From contig OZ014418.1 in the NCBI GenBank assembly GCA_963965975.1, forward strand, positions 384,501-448,500: a stretch of 64,000 nt of DNA. Direction: 5' to 3'. Within the stretch, counting starts at the first letter, position 1. Every line of letters starts with the position of its first letter. Source of the stretch: Xestospongia bergquistia (lineage: Eukaryota > Porifera > Demospongiae > Haplosclerida > Petrosiidae). Made by a program: the position numbers and the translations under genes. Below the pieces are notes generated by a model, which saw only the letters and a program-made list of their open reading frames with translations, was not told the DNA's origin and made no database searches. Below are positions 1-11,570 of this stretch, one piece after another.

Positions 1-2416
1 CAATGTACTAATGAATGTGATAATTATTTCATCTTTTGTCTTCAATCTGTTGATACACTAAATGATAATATATGTCCATATGGTGAATATACTACTGATA
101 TAGTGGGAGGTGATGATCTAGACTTTACTATTGGTCAAGAACTCAGTACTGGAGTCCCTAATCCTCTAATATTTCATGGAAATATGTGGCCAACTAATGT
201 TAGTAAACATACTTTATAATCAGTTATTATATATCAGTATTATTATATAGGATCAGTTACAACTGAGGATAAGAATATTTGATGATGATCCAGGACCTAG
301 CAATGATGATTTAGTGAGCACTATTTTGGTAAATTGGAGATTTTCTAATGTTACTGATGAAAGGAGTGCCATACTTACATATACTGGATCTGCCCATTCT
401 ATTAGTATTAGTATTGATTTTAATCTCTTGTGTGATCAGTTTTATTATGGTGCTAAATGTGAAGTATTCTGTCAACCTCATAATGATACAAGAGGTCATT
501 ATACTTGTGATGAACAGGGGAACATTGTCTGTAATCGTGGATACACAGGAGAACAGACTAACTGTACAACACGTAAGTCACTCTCTCGATTATTTATCAT
601 CCAACATTCTTTTGATGTTAATAAAATATTTCTCTTCATTTCATAGCAATATGTAAACCTAATTGTACATCAAATGGACAATGTGTAACACCTAATATCT
701 GCCAATGTTTGAATGGGTGGACGGGACCAACATGTGCTGTGTGTGTCAACTGCCCACCATCACTATATCTAGGTTAGCTATGTAATGGATAATATTATAA
801 TTGTATTGTCTGTAATATTGGGTGCAGTTTAAACACTACTATATATGGACATACCATAAAATTGTAACTTGAATAAATAATACCAGCATGCCAACACAAC
901 CATGAGTTTATTTCCTGCCAATAACCTAAAATAATATATCACCATAGTAACAATAGTTATATCAATACCAAAATGATCACTGATCTTGTAGATAAGACTA
1001 AAATGGGTTAGTTCAAATACAGTGATTACAACTAGTAAATATGTTCATATGTGATTTTGGTATGTTAATACTCCTCTTTACTGATGTTCAACTGATGTCA
1101 TTATATATGTCATCAAACAGGAGAAGACAATCAAAGTCATCTATATTTTGTTTGATCAACTTGTAAATAACATTATCTACAGAGGTTACCATGGTAATCA
1201 CACGGCACCTAATTGTTGTAGAATATGAGATTACAATTTTAATAATTATGTTTCTTAATTGTCACTAAAGTATTTATCTATTAACTTAATAATTATTATA
1301 TTTCCATACTATAGCTCCAAATTCTTCTACTTTATACATTATGAGTGCTAGTTCAGCTGATGGAACTATTTCTCCCTCTTTAGTTAACACTGGAGGAAGT
1401 ATGTTTTAATTAACATTGCAGGAAGTACGTTTTCTTCCTCTTTAGTTAGTACTGCGGGAAGCATGTTTTCTCCCTCTTTAGCTAGTACTGTGGGAAGTAT
1501 AATTTCTTCCTCTTTAGTTAACACTGGAGGAAGTATAATTTCTTCCTCTTTAGTTAACACTGGAGGAAGTATAATTTCTCCCTCTTTAGTTAACACTGGA
1601 GGAAGTATAATTTCTCCCTCTTTAGTTAACACTGGAGGAAGTATGTTGCAAAATATGCATTTATAAATGATTTGTTTGTTTTTAGATCAGTTTTCTATGC
1701 CAGTGAGAATGATAGGTATCTTGATTGGTGCAGTAGTCGGTCTAATAGCAATGCTTATAGCTGTTGTAGTAATATTTGCTATAATTTTAATAATAAGAAA
1801 AAGACTCCACCTTCCAAAAACTGAAGGTATGTCATAGCTAGTGGATGGACAAATGAATGGATGGATATAAGGACAGATAGATGAATTATTGATGATATGA
1901 TTTTATATTGTAGGATGTGACAGTCGAATATCTGACTCAATTGAGAATCCTAACTATACAATGACTTCAATGGGTTCATATACTAATTTAGTGACTAGCT
2001 ATTGCAAAACACAATCAGAAGGTTTTGTTAAGAACTTGGAAAATCCAATATATGGTCACACTGACCAAAAACCTTATCCAAAGGATGAAGTACCTTCTCA
2101 TGAATACAGCAAAACTCATCAGATCAATGTACAATCACTTCCACTGAGTGTACATATAACAAATGCTGATAATAGAGAGTATTCTTTAGCTTATCCTTCT
2201 CTGAACGCTAATGTATATTCAAATCCAGAAAGTGGAGATATCTATTACTCCACACCTGATGAAGGCAATGGTAACTCATTTCAACTCTATGATTATGCAG
2301 AAACAGGAGCAAGTGGAACTTATGTTCCTCCACAAAATTCTCTGGATCCTTTATTTAGTCGTGTTGTTGAAGCAGGACATTATGAATTTCATCCTAATTA
2401 CAAAACTTCTCAATAA
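1..2416 (+). CDS. Delta/Serrate-type Notch ligand 1 (5' end outside window)
   Basis: Membrane ligand for Notch receptors. Exons by eye: ..1-198, 251-572, 647-772, 1315-1399, 1686-1826, 1914-2416. The first two carry an MNNL-like N-terminal module (CDNYFIFC) and a DSL domain at about 424-563 with the family spacing (CDQFYYGAKCEVFC, GHYTC, ICN/GYTG). Exon 647-772 gives a single DSL-proximal EGF with C-x-C-x3-GWTGPTC. A transmembrane helix at about 1705-1790 (MIGILIGAVVGLIAM) is followed by a basic stop-transfer stretch. The cytoplasmic tail has two NPxY motifs (ENPNYT, ENPIYG). With so few EGFs it is a short ligand compared with its neighbour at 2602, which lies 185 bases downstream on the same strand and is probably a tandem paralogue. 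The signal peptide must lie upstream of base 1. The splice between exon 1315-1399 and the TM exon is the least certain join because a 36-base repeat array fills that intron. Confidence 0.85.
1364..1644 (+). repeat. 36-base minisatellite at an exon/intron border
   Basis: About seven copies of a 36-base unit (core tctttagttaacactggagg, then aagtat). The first copy is the 3' end of a coding exon of the Notch ligand and includes its likely GT donor (GGAGGAA/gtatgt). Later copies repeat that donor as gtataa or gcatgt, and the last copy again reads gtatgt. After copy 1 the exon frame meets TAA, so the array is best read as intronic. Both strands stay open through it because 36 is a multiple of 3. 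Confidence 0.85.
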
Positions 2417-2601
2417 CCTAAGTACATTATTTTGTAAATAACTTTCAATATCTGTATAAGTTTGTAATTCAATTTGTTAGCTTAATTATTATTGTAATAA
2501 TTATAGTTATTAAAATGCCTTGCAAGCACTGAGCCACGCCCTTCTTGCAACGCATCAAATTTCAGCAAGGTTGAGCAATTGCCGCATTTCTGGTCTGAGG
2601 A

Positions 2602-5600
2602 ATGGCTGCACTAAAGTTTCTTGTGATACTGTGCCTGCTAGTAGTATTGGTAAGTAAAGAAATAACTGGAGATGTATTTGTACTGCCTGTCCATATTTAC
2701 AGGGAAAAGTACAAAGTGGTTATGTATTTCAAGTAAAGGCAATCTCCTGGAATGGAACTGGGTTTAATGGTAATGGTTACTGCTGTGATGGGTTTGTTTG
2801 GATTTGGTGGAATTATGTGTGCGATAAGTCATGTGATAACCGTTTCTTGTTCTGTTTACGACCATATGGTTACAATAAGACAAACGAACACTGTCCACTG
2901 GGTAGCTATCAAACTGGTACCCTCGGCAACAATGCAATAAACTTTTCGGCTCCAACTCTTGACACTGGCATTTCAAATCCAATGAACTTTACTGGAGCCA
3001 GCTGGCTGGTAAGCAATTGTACTTTGATGATGCATACTATATCTCTTAACAATGTAGGGATCATTTCAGCTTTATGTCAAAGTGGTAGATGATGACGCCA
3101 ATGACAATGCAGATGATTTGGTTGATAAAGTCTACATTCAAATGAGCATTTTAACTGTTGGGAGCACCTTTACAGCTGCCACCACATACAATGGCTCCAG
3201 TGGTGCTGGAGCTATCACACTTCAATTTAGAGTTCTCTGCCAATACAGCTATCACGGACCAAATTGCAACAATTTCTGCCAGTCAGTTGATAACAACACA
3301 CTGGGACACTATACCTGTGGTAGCAATGGCTTTAAGATCTGCCTACCTGGCTGGAAGAATTCGACTAACAACTGTCTTACTCGTAAGTTTGAATCTAATG
3401 CAAATTGTAGTTGTCACAAATGTCGGCTAGAAAGATTATCATAATAAGCCTTAACAATGAGGAGAGCATATGTGTATAATGAGGACAGTCAACAACAACA
3501 TTAATAATCACATGTTAGGCACACTACTTAGTAATAAATAGCCTATTACTTTACTACAAAATTATTCATGGTGTGATAAATTTCCAGACAAATTAATAAT
3601 ATTCATTTACTTCACTAACCTGGAAAAATAATAATAAATATTAATAATCAATATTATGAATTATAATCATAATTATTGCAGCTGTATGTGCTAACAACTG
3701 CAGTCCTGTTGGCGGCACATGTAACCAACCAGGAGAATGCAAGTAAAAAAAGATGTATAATTCAAAAATTTAAATATTAAATATTTTTTTAAGTTGTAAA
3801 TCTGGATGGACTGGTGCAAACTGTACTATTTGTACTAAAAGACCTGGATGTTCATGTAAGTCTATCAACTAAATATAATAATATTAGCAGTACATTTTAA
3901 TTTTCTATTTTAGCCCACGGTTACTGCACAGTTCCAAATCAATGTATATGCTATGAAAACTGGGGAGGTTACAACTGTACAGTAGGTAAGTATAACTGTA
4001 GCTGGAATCCTAGCAAATATTTCTTTGATAATCCTTTACTCTATTAACTGTTGACATGGATACCAAGGCTTCAAAAAATAAGTTACTAATTATAGCTTAA
4101 CCTAATAGTAAAGACTAACTGGCAGCCAATCTGTCGCTCTTTACTCTTTCAATGTAAGACTTCAACCATATGCATGACTACAGTTGAAACTTGTAAAACC
4201 TGATACAGGATAGCACTTGTTAAGTTTTTAGTAAGTGTGAGTGTTCCTGCATGGCTTAGTGGTTTTTATTTAATTAAAAAATTATAAATATAAACTTTAA
4301 TCGCCCACGGATAATCTATGTAGTACTATCATTAAATTATCTCTCTGTAGATCTTGTTCCATGTGCTAATAGTGCTCCTTGCCAACATGGCTCTACATGT
4401 ACTGATACCGGAGCTGGCGGTTATATATGTACATGTGCAGCTGGTTACACTGGGGTAAACTGTGAAGCAGAAATCAATGAGTGTGATTCCACACCATGTC
4501 AAAATGGAGGGACCTGTACAGTAAGATATTATAATATAATATTAACATCTTTTATTCCAAATTGATTTAGGATATGCTTAATGGCTTCAGTTGTAATTGT
4601 GCCCCTGGATGGACTGGATCGACTTGTGGTACAAATGTCAACGAATGCAATCCTAACCCCTGTGTTTATGGAACATGTACCGTAAGTATTATAACACCAA
4701 ATTTATCTCATAACTAGTCCATCTCTCTCTTTCTCTCAGGATGGTATCAATAGTTATAACTGTTCCTGTAATTCTGGCTACACTGGTACAAATTGCAATG
4801 TTAACATTGATGATTGTGTCTCTGATCCATGTCAACATAATTCAACTTGCATTGTAAATATATTAAAATTAAAATTATCAATTGTTTGATTACAACTAAT
4901 AGGATGGTGTTAATACTTATACATGCCAATGTACTCCTGGTTACCATGGTTTCAACTGTGAGACAGAGACAGATGAGTGCAATACAAATCCCTGCCTAAA
5001 TGGAGCTAGTTGCATTGTAAGAGATACCTCTGACTAAAATTAGTATAGAGTTACTATCCCTTATTTGTTAAGGATATTATTAATGATTTCATTTGTACCT
5101 GTGTACCTGGTTATACTGGCAAAACGTGTGGTATTAATATTGATGACTGTGTGACAGATCCTTGCAAGAACAATGGCACTTGTATCGTAAGTCACTATTG
5201 TCTTCAGCTATTATGTTATTTGGGGATTTTCCCTTTAGGACCAACTCAATGGTTACCACTGCAATTGTGTTGTAGGATGGACGGGAAAGAATTGTGGAAC
5301 AAATATTGATGATTGTTACTCTAATATTTGTCTCAATGGAGGTACTTGCACAGTAAGTAAAAATACTTCATATTGAATAGTTTGTACTATACTGTGTTAT
5401 AGGATCTTATTAATGCTTTTGTGTGTTCTTGTTCAGCTGGTTATACTGGGTCTAATTGTCAAACCAATATTAATGACTGTACTCCAAACCCTTGTCAAAA
5501 TGGAGGAACTTGCATTGTAATGACATAACTTGCTAATCAGACAACATAGTATTATTTTAATACTGTAGGATGGTATAGCAAGTTATACATGCAGCTGTGC

Positions 5601-7590
5601 TGGTGGTTACTATGGCAACAATTGTGAGACAGACATTGATGAATGTGCCACCAATCCATGCCAAAATGGAGCTACTTGCATTGTATGTCAAATGAGTAGT
5701 TCTTATAGTATATTACTATTATTTATAACAGGATAATGTTAATGGATATTCATGTACATGTGCAGCTGGTTACACGGGCAAAACATGCAGTGTTAATATC
5801 AATGATTGCTCACCAAATCCTTGTCAACATGGCACCTGTTCTGTAAGTGAAATCAGTTTTTTATGTTTCCATGTTACAAACATAATTTTCTATAGGATGG
5901 AGTGAACTCATATTCATGTAATTGTGATCCTGGTTATACTGGTAATGATTGTTCCATTAATATTGATGACTGTAACCCAAATCCCTGTCAATATGGTGGT
6001 AATTGTACTGTAAGGCAATCTACTGATACAAATGGAGTCTGTTATATTTTTAATTTTAGGATGGTATCAATGGTTTTAGCTGTACCTGTACACCAACTTA
6101 TACTGGAATTGCATGTGCAATACCTATTGGAATATGCTCAATTAATCCTTGTGAAAATGGTGGTACTTGTATGGTAAGAAGATAGTAAATCATTCCTCTT
6201 TTTATACTTTAAAATTTCTTATCATCTAGGTGACACAAACTGGTTTTCAATGTCAATGTCCACCTGATTATACTGGTATACTCTGTCAAACTCAAGTAAA
6301 TGGTTGTCAATCAAACCCTTGTCAAAATGGTGCCACATGTTATGTGCGTTTCTCTGCTGTTCATTTTAATATGATGTCATATATCTGATTCCTTTATAGA
6401 ACCAACCAAATGGTCACTTCTGTTCTTGCCCCGATGGATACCAAGGTACAAACTGTGATACTCACCTATGTGATCCTAATCCGTGTGTCAATGGAGGAAC
6501 TTGTTCTGTAAGTGAATTCAAACAGTAACAATAAAATCAAATGTTATTGTTCTCTTTAAGATCATTGGGGATAGATCTGTTTGTAAATGTGTACCAGGAT
6601 ATAGTGGAAGTGCTTGTGAAACTGATATTAATGATTGCTCCCCCAACCCCTGTACCAATGGAGTCTGTTTTGATCTGGTAAATGACTACCGATGCTCATG
6701 TTATCGATATTATCAGGTAACATAACAAGTGGTGTACTGATTGAAGGTATATCATGTTATATACCACTTCTTATAGGGTAAGAATTGTGACGACTTTTAT
6801 AATTCCTGTGCTTCTTCTCCTTGTCAAAATGGAGGAACTTGCTCAAATATACCTAATACTTATAACTGCACTTGTCCAGCACTTTTCACCGGCAAAAGTT
6901 GTGAAGTAGATTTAACAAAACCATGCAGTCATAGACCCTGCCTTAATGGCGGTCAATGTAATCCATTGACAGGAGGTAATTTCACTTGTACTTGTGCACT
7001 TGGCTATACCGGCATCAGATGTGAAAATACTACAAGAACTATTACAAGTGACAGTGAGTTTACTGAACTAATCAATTTAAGTTGTGATTAACTTGGTACT
7101 TTCAATAGAACAATATTCCTTCTCCTCTGGATCAGTAGCTGGAATAGCAATTGGTTCTGCCATGTTTGTAATTTTAGTGTTGTTAGTAATTGTTGGCATC
7201 TTCTTAATTTATAAATTTGCACAGAATAGACAAGACAACAAACCGATCAGTAAGTTGAAAAAATTCACTACCAATATAGATTTTCTTTCTTCATAGCTGT
7301 TGGTTTTAATAAGCAAGGAGTTGTCACAATGGCTGAAAACCCTCTTTATATGTCACCTGATTCAATAGCCAGTGACGATACCACCAGTGTTGGTGGTGGA
7401 TCTATGAGTCGTCAATTTTTCAATCCTCTGTATGACTATATGTCTGATGAACTACAAGATGAGCTTGCTGCTAACAGTTATGAACCAAGTAAAGTCATAT
7501 ATAAAATTGAAATATTTTTTACATTTCTAATCCTATAAAGCTGCTGAGGGAGAACATGAAAGAGATGTCTTCGATTACAAGCCTCTTTGA
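2602..7590 (+). CDS. Delta/Jagged-type Notch ligand 2 with about 19 EGF repeats
   Basis: Type I membrane Notch ligand. Exon 1 (2602-2649) is a signal peptide ([16 protein letters not shown]). Exons 2703-3008 and 3070-3382 give the MNNL module and DSL domain ([25 protein letters not shown]). From 3682 to about 7030 I count 19 EGF repeats. Two short DSL-proximal ones are followed by mostly calcium-binding type repeats opening with D/N-I-D/N-D/E-C. From EGF4 to EGF16 nearly every repeat is cut by a phase-0 intron just after its third cysteine (GTC-T/I | D-G-x-N), so each exon carries the second half of one EGF and the first half of the next. A transmembrane helix lies at about 7130-7225, followed by a short tail with two NPxY-type motifs (ENPLYM, FNPLYD). 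The gene ends 225 bases from the stop of SUMF1 on the other strand. EGF number resembles Jagged more than Delta, but no VWC or cysteine-rich domain was seen. Confidence 0.88.
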
Positions 7591-7815
7591 ATACAATAGC
7601 AACTCACACATCATATTTATTAATTAACTCATTTTTGTATTTACACTAATTAATGCTGTACTTGAAGTATAACAGTAATACTTACTACTATTGACACTAA
7701 CATTATACATTTTCTATTCCTTGTGTTAACACTGTTTTAATAAATGACTGGTAATAGTTTTATTTTGTCTTTAACTCAATAGCAAATTTAAATGATGCAT
7801 ACAATAGTTATATTA

Positions 7816-8955
7816 TTAGCTGTTATTAGTAACAGATTTGGCACACCGAAATCCTAGATTAGAAGCTGAGCTATCAGGTGTGTTCTGACTTCTTGCAGCA
7901 CAACGATATCGATAGCAATAATCCTTATGACACATAAAGGAACCACCTTTTTTGACTTTGTCAGTTCCCCTTGAAGGTCCTTGCGGATCTTTCTGACTCT
8001 TTTTAGAGTGTTGTACTGTCCACCAGTCAGACACCCATTCCCAAACATTACCGACTGTATTATATAAACCATATTTATTTGGTGGGTAAGTATTAACAGG
8101 AGCAGTTGCAGCGTATCCATCCTCCAAAGTGTTGTTTACAGGAAATCGACCTTGCCATATATTCATCCAATGTTCACCATAGGGATTTTGGTTATTGCCC
8201 CATGGGAACATCCGATCTTTGAGGCCACCTCTTGCAGCATATTCCCATTCTGCTTCCGTGGGTAATCGCTTTCCAGCCCATTCACAGAAAGCAACAGCAT
8301 CATTCCAAGAGACGTGGACAACAGGATGACTCATACGATTATTAATGTCTGTTTTCTTCCCTTCAGGATGTTTCCATGATGCATTATCTACTGGTAGCCA
8401 CCACGGTGCACTTGCGACAGCTTGAGTGATCTCTGCTTGTGTTTCCATGCTAAGAAAATATTCAACTACAAAGGAGTTACCAAATTTTTCAGCTTCTGTG
8501 ATATAACCAGTAGCAGCCACAAACTTTGCAAACTCTGCATTGCTTACTTCATATTTATCCATATAAAACCCTGAGATCTCAATAGATCGTGCTGGACTCT
8601 CTCCATCTTCAGGCAGTATCGGTTTATCGAGCCCCATTTTGAACGCTCCACCTGGTATAAAGACCAACTCATTTATTGGAACCTCTATATCTGATTTTTG
8701 ACCATTATTGGAGGGCTCCTCACTGGATGCTCTCTCTGTTCTATCGACTAACGTGTCTCTATTGAGTGATCCACACCCACAATCCTCTACTCCATTACCC
8801 CTCTTTTCCTCTCCCTTATCTTGGACACAGAGATCACCATCAACATCACAGCTGCCTTCATTACAACATACTCCTCCAACCAATATAAGAAGCAGAAACG
8901 CACTTATAAGTCTCCAGCTCCAAGACATCATTAGCCACGCCCCAAAATCTACCAT
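7816..8955 (-). CDS. SUMF1: Formylglycine-generating enzyme (sulfatase-modifying factor 1)
   Basis: Converts the active-site cysteine of newly made sulfatases to formylglycine in the ER. It is a single 379-residue exon with no intron, in a region where most genes are split. Residues 11-32 form a signal peptide ([20 protein letters not shown]), followed by a low-complexity linker and then the FGE-sulfatase domain from about residue 95. Family landmarks: [71 protein letters not shown]. The two catalytic cysteines lie in [17 protein letters not shown] at residues 342 and 347, with the same spacing as human Cys336 and Cys341. I kept the first ATG at 8955, but Met9 or Met10 would place the signal peptide closer to the start. 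The ER-type signal and complete active site suggest a working enzyme. Confidence 0.97.
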   Translation of the reverse strand: MVDFGAWLMMSWSWRLISAFLLLILVGGVCCNEGSCDVDGDLCVQDKGEEKRGNGVEDCGCGSLNRDTLVDRTERASSEEPSNNGQKSDIEVPINELVFIPGGAFKMGLDKPILPEDGESPARSIEISGFYMDKYEVSNAEFAKFVAATGYITEAEKFGNSFVVEYFLSMETQAEITQAVASAPWWLPVDNASWKHPEGKKTDINNRMSHPVVHVSWNDAVAFCEWAGKRLPTEAEWEYAARGGLKDRMFPWGNNQNPYGEHWMNIWQGRFPVNNTLEDGYAATAPVNTYPPNKYGLYNTVGNVWEWVSDWWTVQHSKKSQKDPQGPSRGTDKVKKGGSFMCHKDYCYRYRCAARSQNTPDSSASNLGFRCAKSVTNNS

Positions 8956-9053
8956 GAAACTTGAGGTTTAAAATTATTAAAATTAACATACACTTTTCTT
9001 AAGCAAGGTAAATATTATAACTTTAACAAATAGTTAGGAAGAGTGAAAAGAGA

Positions 9054-9517
9054 TTAGGATTTAGCAGCCACAGCTCCTGGATTACGCAATACAAGAATGA
9101 CAGAGTCTCCTCGTAAAAACATTTTAGCAATGTATCTATCCTTGTTGACAGGACGAGCTTTTTTCTTTCCCTTACCAGTCTTTGGAGTTTCAGTCCACAT
9201 TTCTTTAACACTCTCTAATACCATATTAAAGTGTCTATCAAAGGCTTTGACACGGCAAAGCAATTTACGATTATTACGACAATTGATAAGAACCTATAGT
9301 CAAAATAATAAGACACATTGTTATTTAGTCCCTTTATATACTCTACCTGAGTATTGTATTTGACTGATTGAGTTAACAGAGACAGAGGACCAGTATTAAA
9401 CTCCTCTTCCTCCTTCTTCTGAAGTTCTTCCTCGCTCATTTCACTCTTTGGTTTATTTCTTTAGTGTAATAAGTAAAGATAATATTACTACGTTAAAGCA
9501 ACTCACAGAGATGCCAT
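9054..9517 (-). CDS. SNRPD2: Small nuclear ribonucleoprotein Sm D2
   Basis: Core Sm-ring subunit of spliceosomal U1, U2, U4 and U5 snRNPs. Three coding exons on the minus strand: 9507-9517 (MASL), 9348-9458 approximately ([20 protein letters not shown] onwards) and 9054-9293. The joined protein follows human SmD2 almost residue for residue: [59 protein letters not shown]. Sm1 and Sm2 motifs are both complete. The 11-base first coding exon was placed because it restores the MxSLNKPKSEM N-terminus and has a clean gtgagt donor. It starts 95 bases from the divergent FKBP2 gene. Confidence 0.96.
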
Positions 9518-9580
9518 TTTGGAGAAAAACGACACTAAAGTGAAAAGAAACACGTCTAACCCACGTTGTCTTTTGTCTGA

Positions 9581-9589
9581 GCATGCGCA
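9581..9589. promoter_or_regulatory. NRF1-like palindrome in a bidirectional promoter
   Basis: GCATGCGCA lies between the divergent starts of SNRPD2 (9517, minus) and FKBP2 (9613, plus). It matches the NRF1 core TGCGCATGCGC over nine bases. NRF1-type sites are common in bidirectional housekeeping promoters of other animals; its use here is an inference. Confidence 0.4.
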
Positions 9590-9612
9590 TTTTATATTGC
9601 TGGGCCGGCAGC

Positions 9613-10222
9613 ATGAAGTTGTTAGTGTTGTACTTGATAGTAGCTGGTTTAGTATGGGAGGGAGAGACAGCAACGAAATCGACTGATCAATTACAAATTG
9701 GTGTCAAGAAAAGGGTAGAGAATTGTGAAGTCAAATCCAAGAAGGGAGACAGACTTCAAATGCATTATACTGTAAGTGCCACACCCCTTTCTTATACCAT
9801 TTAGTCTGACTATAATAGGGTACATTGACTGATGGCACAGAATTTGACAGCAGTCTATCTCGGAATGAGCCATTCACATTTACTTTAGGAGTTGGTCAAG
9901 TTATTAAAGGTAGTTGATTACAACATAACCATTATTTTATTAATATCATATTTTCTCTATAGGATGGGACCAAGGTCTTTTGAAGTAAGGTCATTACTTC
10001 AATGAATGATAAATGATCCATTTGTTTGTAGTATGTGTGAAGGTGAAAAGAGACGACTGGTCATACCTTCTAGTCTAGGATATGGAGAAAGGGGAGCCCC
10101 TCCAAAAATACCAGGTAATTACAGTAACATCATTGTCCTCAAATTTATGTCTTTTCAAAGGTGGGGCAAAATTGATCTTTGAAGTGGAACTACTGAAGAT
10201 AGAGAGACAAGGAGACCTTTAG
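9613..10222 (+). CDS. FKBP2: FKBP-type peptidyl-prolyl isomerase, secretory pathway (FKBP2-like)
   Basis: Catalyses cis-trans isomerisation of proline bonds in the ER. Exons: 9613-9771, 9819-9909, 9963-9984, 10032-10114, 10161-10222. I chose the ATG at 9613 because it opens a signal peptide ([17 protein letters not shown]); an in-frame ATG at 9583 would add ten residues. The single FKBP domain has [48 protein letters not shown] and [12 protein letters not shown], with the active-site Y, F, D, V/I and W positions present. Human FKBP2 ends in an RTEL retrieval signal, but this protein ends RQGDL, so KDEL-receptor retention is doubtful. Head-to-head with SNRPD2. Confidence 0.94.
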
Positions 10223-10586
10223 ATGAATCATTTTTTAGACAAACTGTTTACACAATACATTAAATATATTGTTGAACACCAGAAAGAGGTGTGTATGCTG
10301 TCCCAAATAACATGATTGATGTGTGTGTGTGTGTGCATTACATGGGCTTCATGATTGATGCTTTGTTTAAGTGACTAAACCAAAGAAAAGAGTATAGTCA
10401 TAGTAGTAGAAAGGAAATACATGATCTACAATAGATGTAGTTGAGGTCATTCTTTTAGGTAAAAGTACGCAATCTGATGATAAAGTTAGCACAATACAGT
10501 ATAAACTCTCACTTAGTACACAATATAGTTATTAAAAGTTATGAATAGTTTACTAGTAATAATAATATATTAGACAAGGAACTTGT

Positions 10587-11329
10587 TCAAGCTTTTGAAT
10601 CCATCCGATGAAATGATCGACCAATCTTTTTTCGACCTGTTGCGACCATATTTTTCATTGCTTCTTGTCGACCACTATCTTTGTGATCAAAAATGCAGTC
10701 ATGTTGTTCTGGTAAACGGTGCAGCAAACAAAATACATACCCTAAAGAAGAGATACAAACCACAATAAAACAGTGGCATATGTATCATAATGTAAGAACA
10801 TACCACATCTACATTGTCCTAATTCTTGTTGTGCTAATTCTAACTTTACTCGACATATCCAACATTTTTTCTTATTTTTTTGAGTTGGCATATCAGTTTG
10901 TAAGTTGTTATCGGTGGCATCTTCCTCTAATTCCATTTTCTTTGCTTCTGGTTGGTTTATGTCATCTTTGTAGTCATCACTCATTGACAATGGTGTGGTA
11001 GTTGTACTTGTAGAACCCGAGGGAATTGATAAAAGACCAGAGAGTAGAGAAGAGCTAGTAACTGCTGACGTTTTATTGGCGTTTGCATTGTCATTTGAAG
11101 CTGAGGTTTGTGATATCTTCTGCATGTGTTCTTGAGGAGAGAAACGGTAAATGAGGCCTATAGTTATACTAGTTACCTTTGTAACACTGAGAACAAAGAT
11201 TCATCGTACTTGCTGATCTGTTAAGAGAAAGAAAGAGAAACATTATAACTTCCTTCTAGAGACTATCACCATTACTGACCCCCAAAATCCACACGGACAT
11301 CTCTTTGGTTGGTCATCTGCTTCTGCCAT
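10587..11329 (-). CDS. A20/AN1 zinc-finger protein (ZFAND5/6 family)
   Basis: Ubiquitin-binding stress-response protein family that links polyubiquitin to proteasomal or immune signalling. Four exons on the minus strand. Exon 1 (from ATG at 11329) and exon 2 make the A20 finger (CPCGFWGS...MNLCSQCYK). Exon 3 (about 10810-11137) is a Ser/Thr/Asn-rich linker followed by the start of the AN1 finger (KKCWICRVKLELAQQELGQC). Exon 4 (10587-10738) completes AN1 (RCGYVFCLLHRLPEQHDC) and a basic tail ending SFHRMDSKA. All AN1 cysteines and histidines are present. The linker is acidic and low-complexity, as in ZFAND5 and ZFAND6. The start lies 241 bases from the divergent gene at 11571. I cannot tell ZFAND5 from ZFAND6; one ancestral gene is likely. 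Confidence 0.92.
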
Positions 11330-11482
11330 GTCTACTTCAGCCCTGTTCTTGTTGTTGTCTTCAAACCTTCAGCCCTTGCCGAAAAAACTACTTAAATTGA
11401 TCAACGACTAATCTTTATCTCCTTTGTCAACAACGCTCGTCTTAATTAGGTGGGCGTGGCAACATAATTATAAATACAACTT

Positions 11483-11496
11483 GGTATCATAGCAAC
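11483..11496. promoter_or_regulatory. X-box-like RFX site upstream of the gene at 11571
   Basis: GGTATCATAGCAAC fits the X-box consensus GTNRYCATRGYAAC at 13 of 14 positions when R/Y degeneracy is allowed. It is 75 bases upstream of the ATG at 11571. RFX factors use X-boxes to drive ciliary genes in animals; the role here is inferred from sequence and placement. Confidence 0.45.
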
Positions 11497-11570
11497 GGAT
11501 ATACAAGGTGACTGCTAGCCCATAAAATAAGTCAGTCTGACTGTAGTATAAAATATACTGCTGAGCAAAA

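Noticed and set aside
1384-1632. Open frame on the minus strand made of a 12-residue repeat
   Set aside because: It is the reverse reading of the 36-base minisatellite. Frames stay open only because the unit length is divisible by three.
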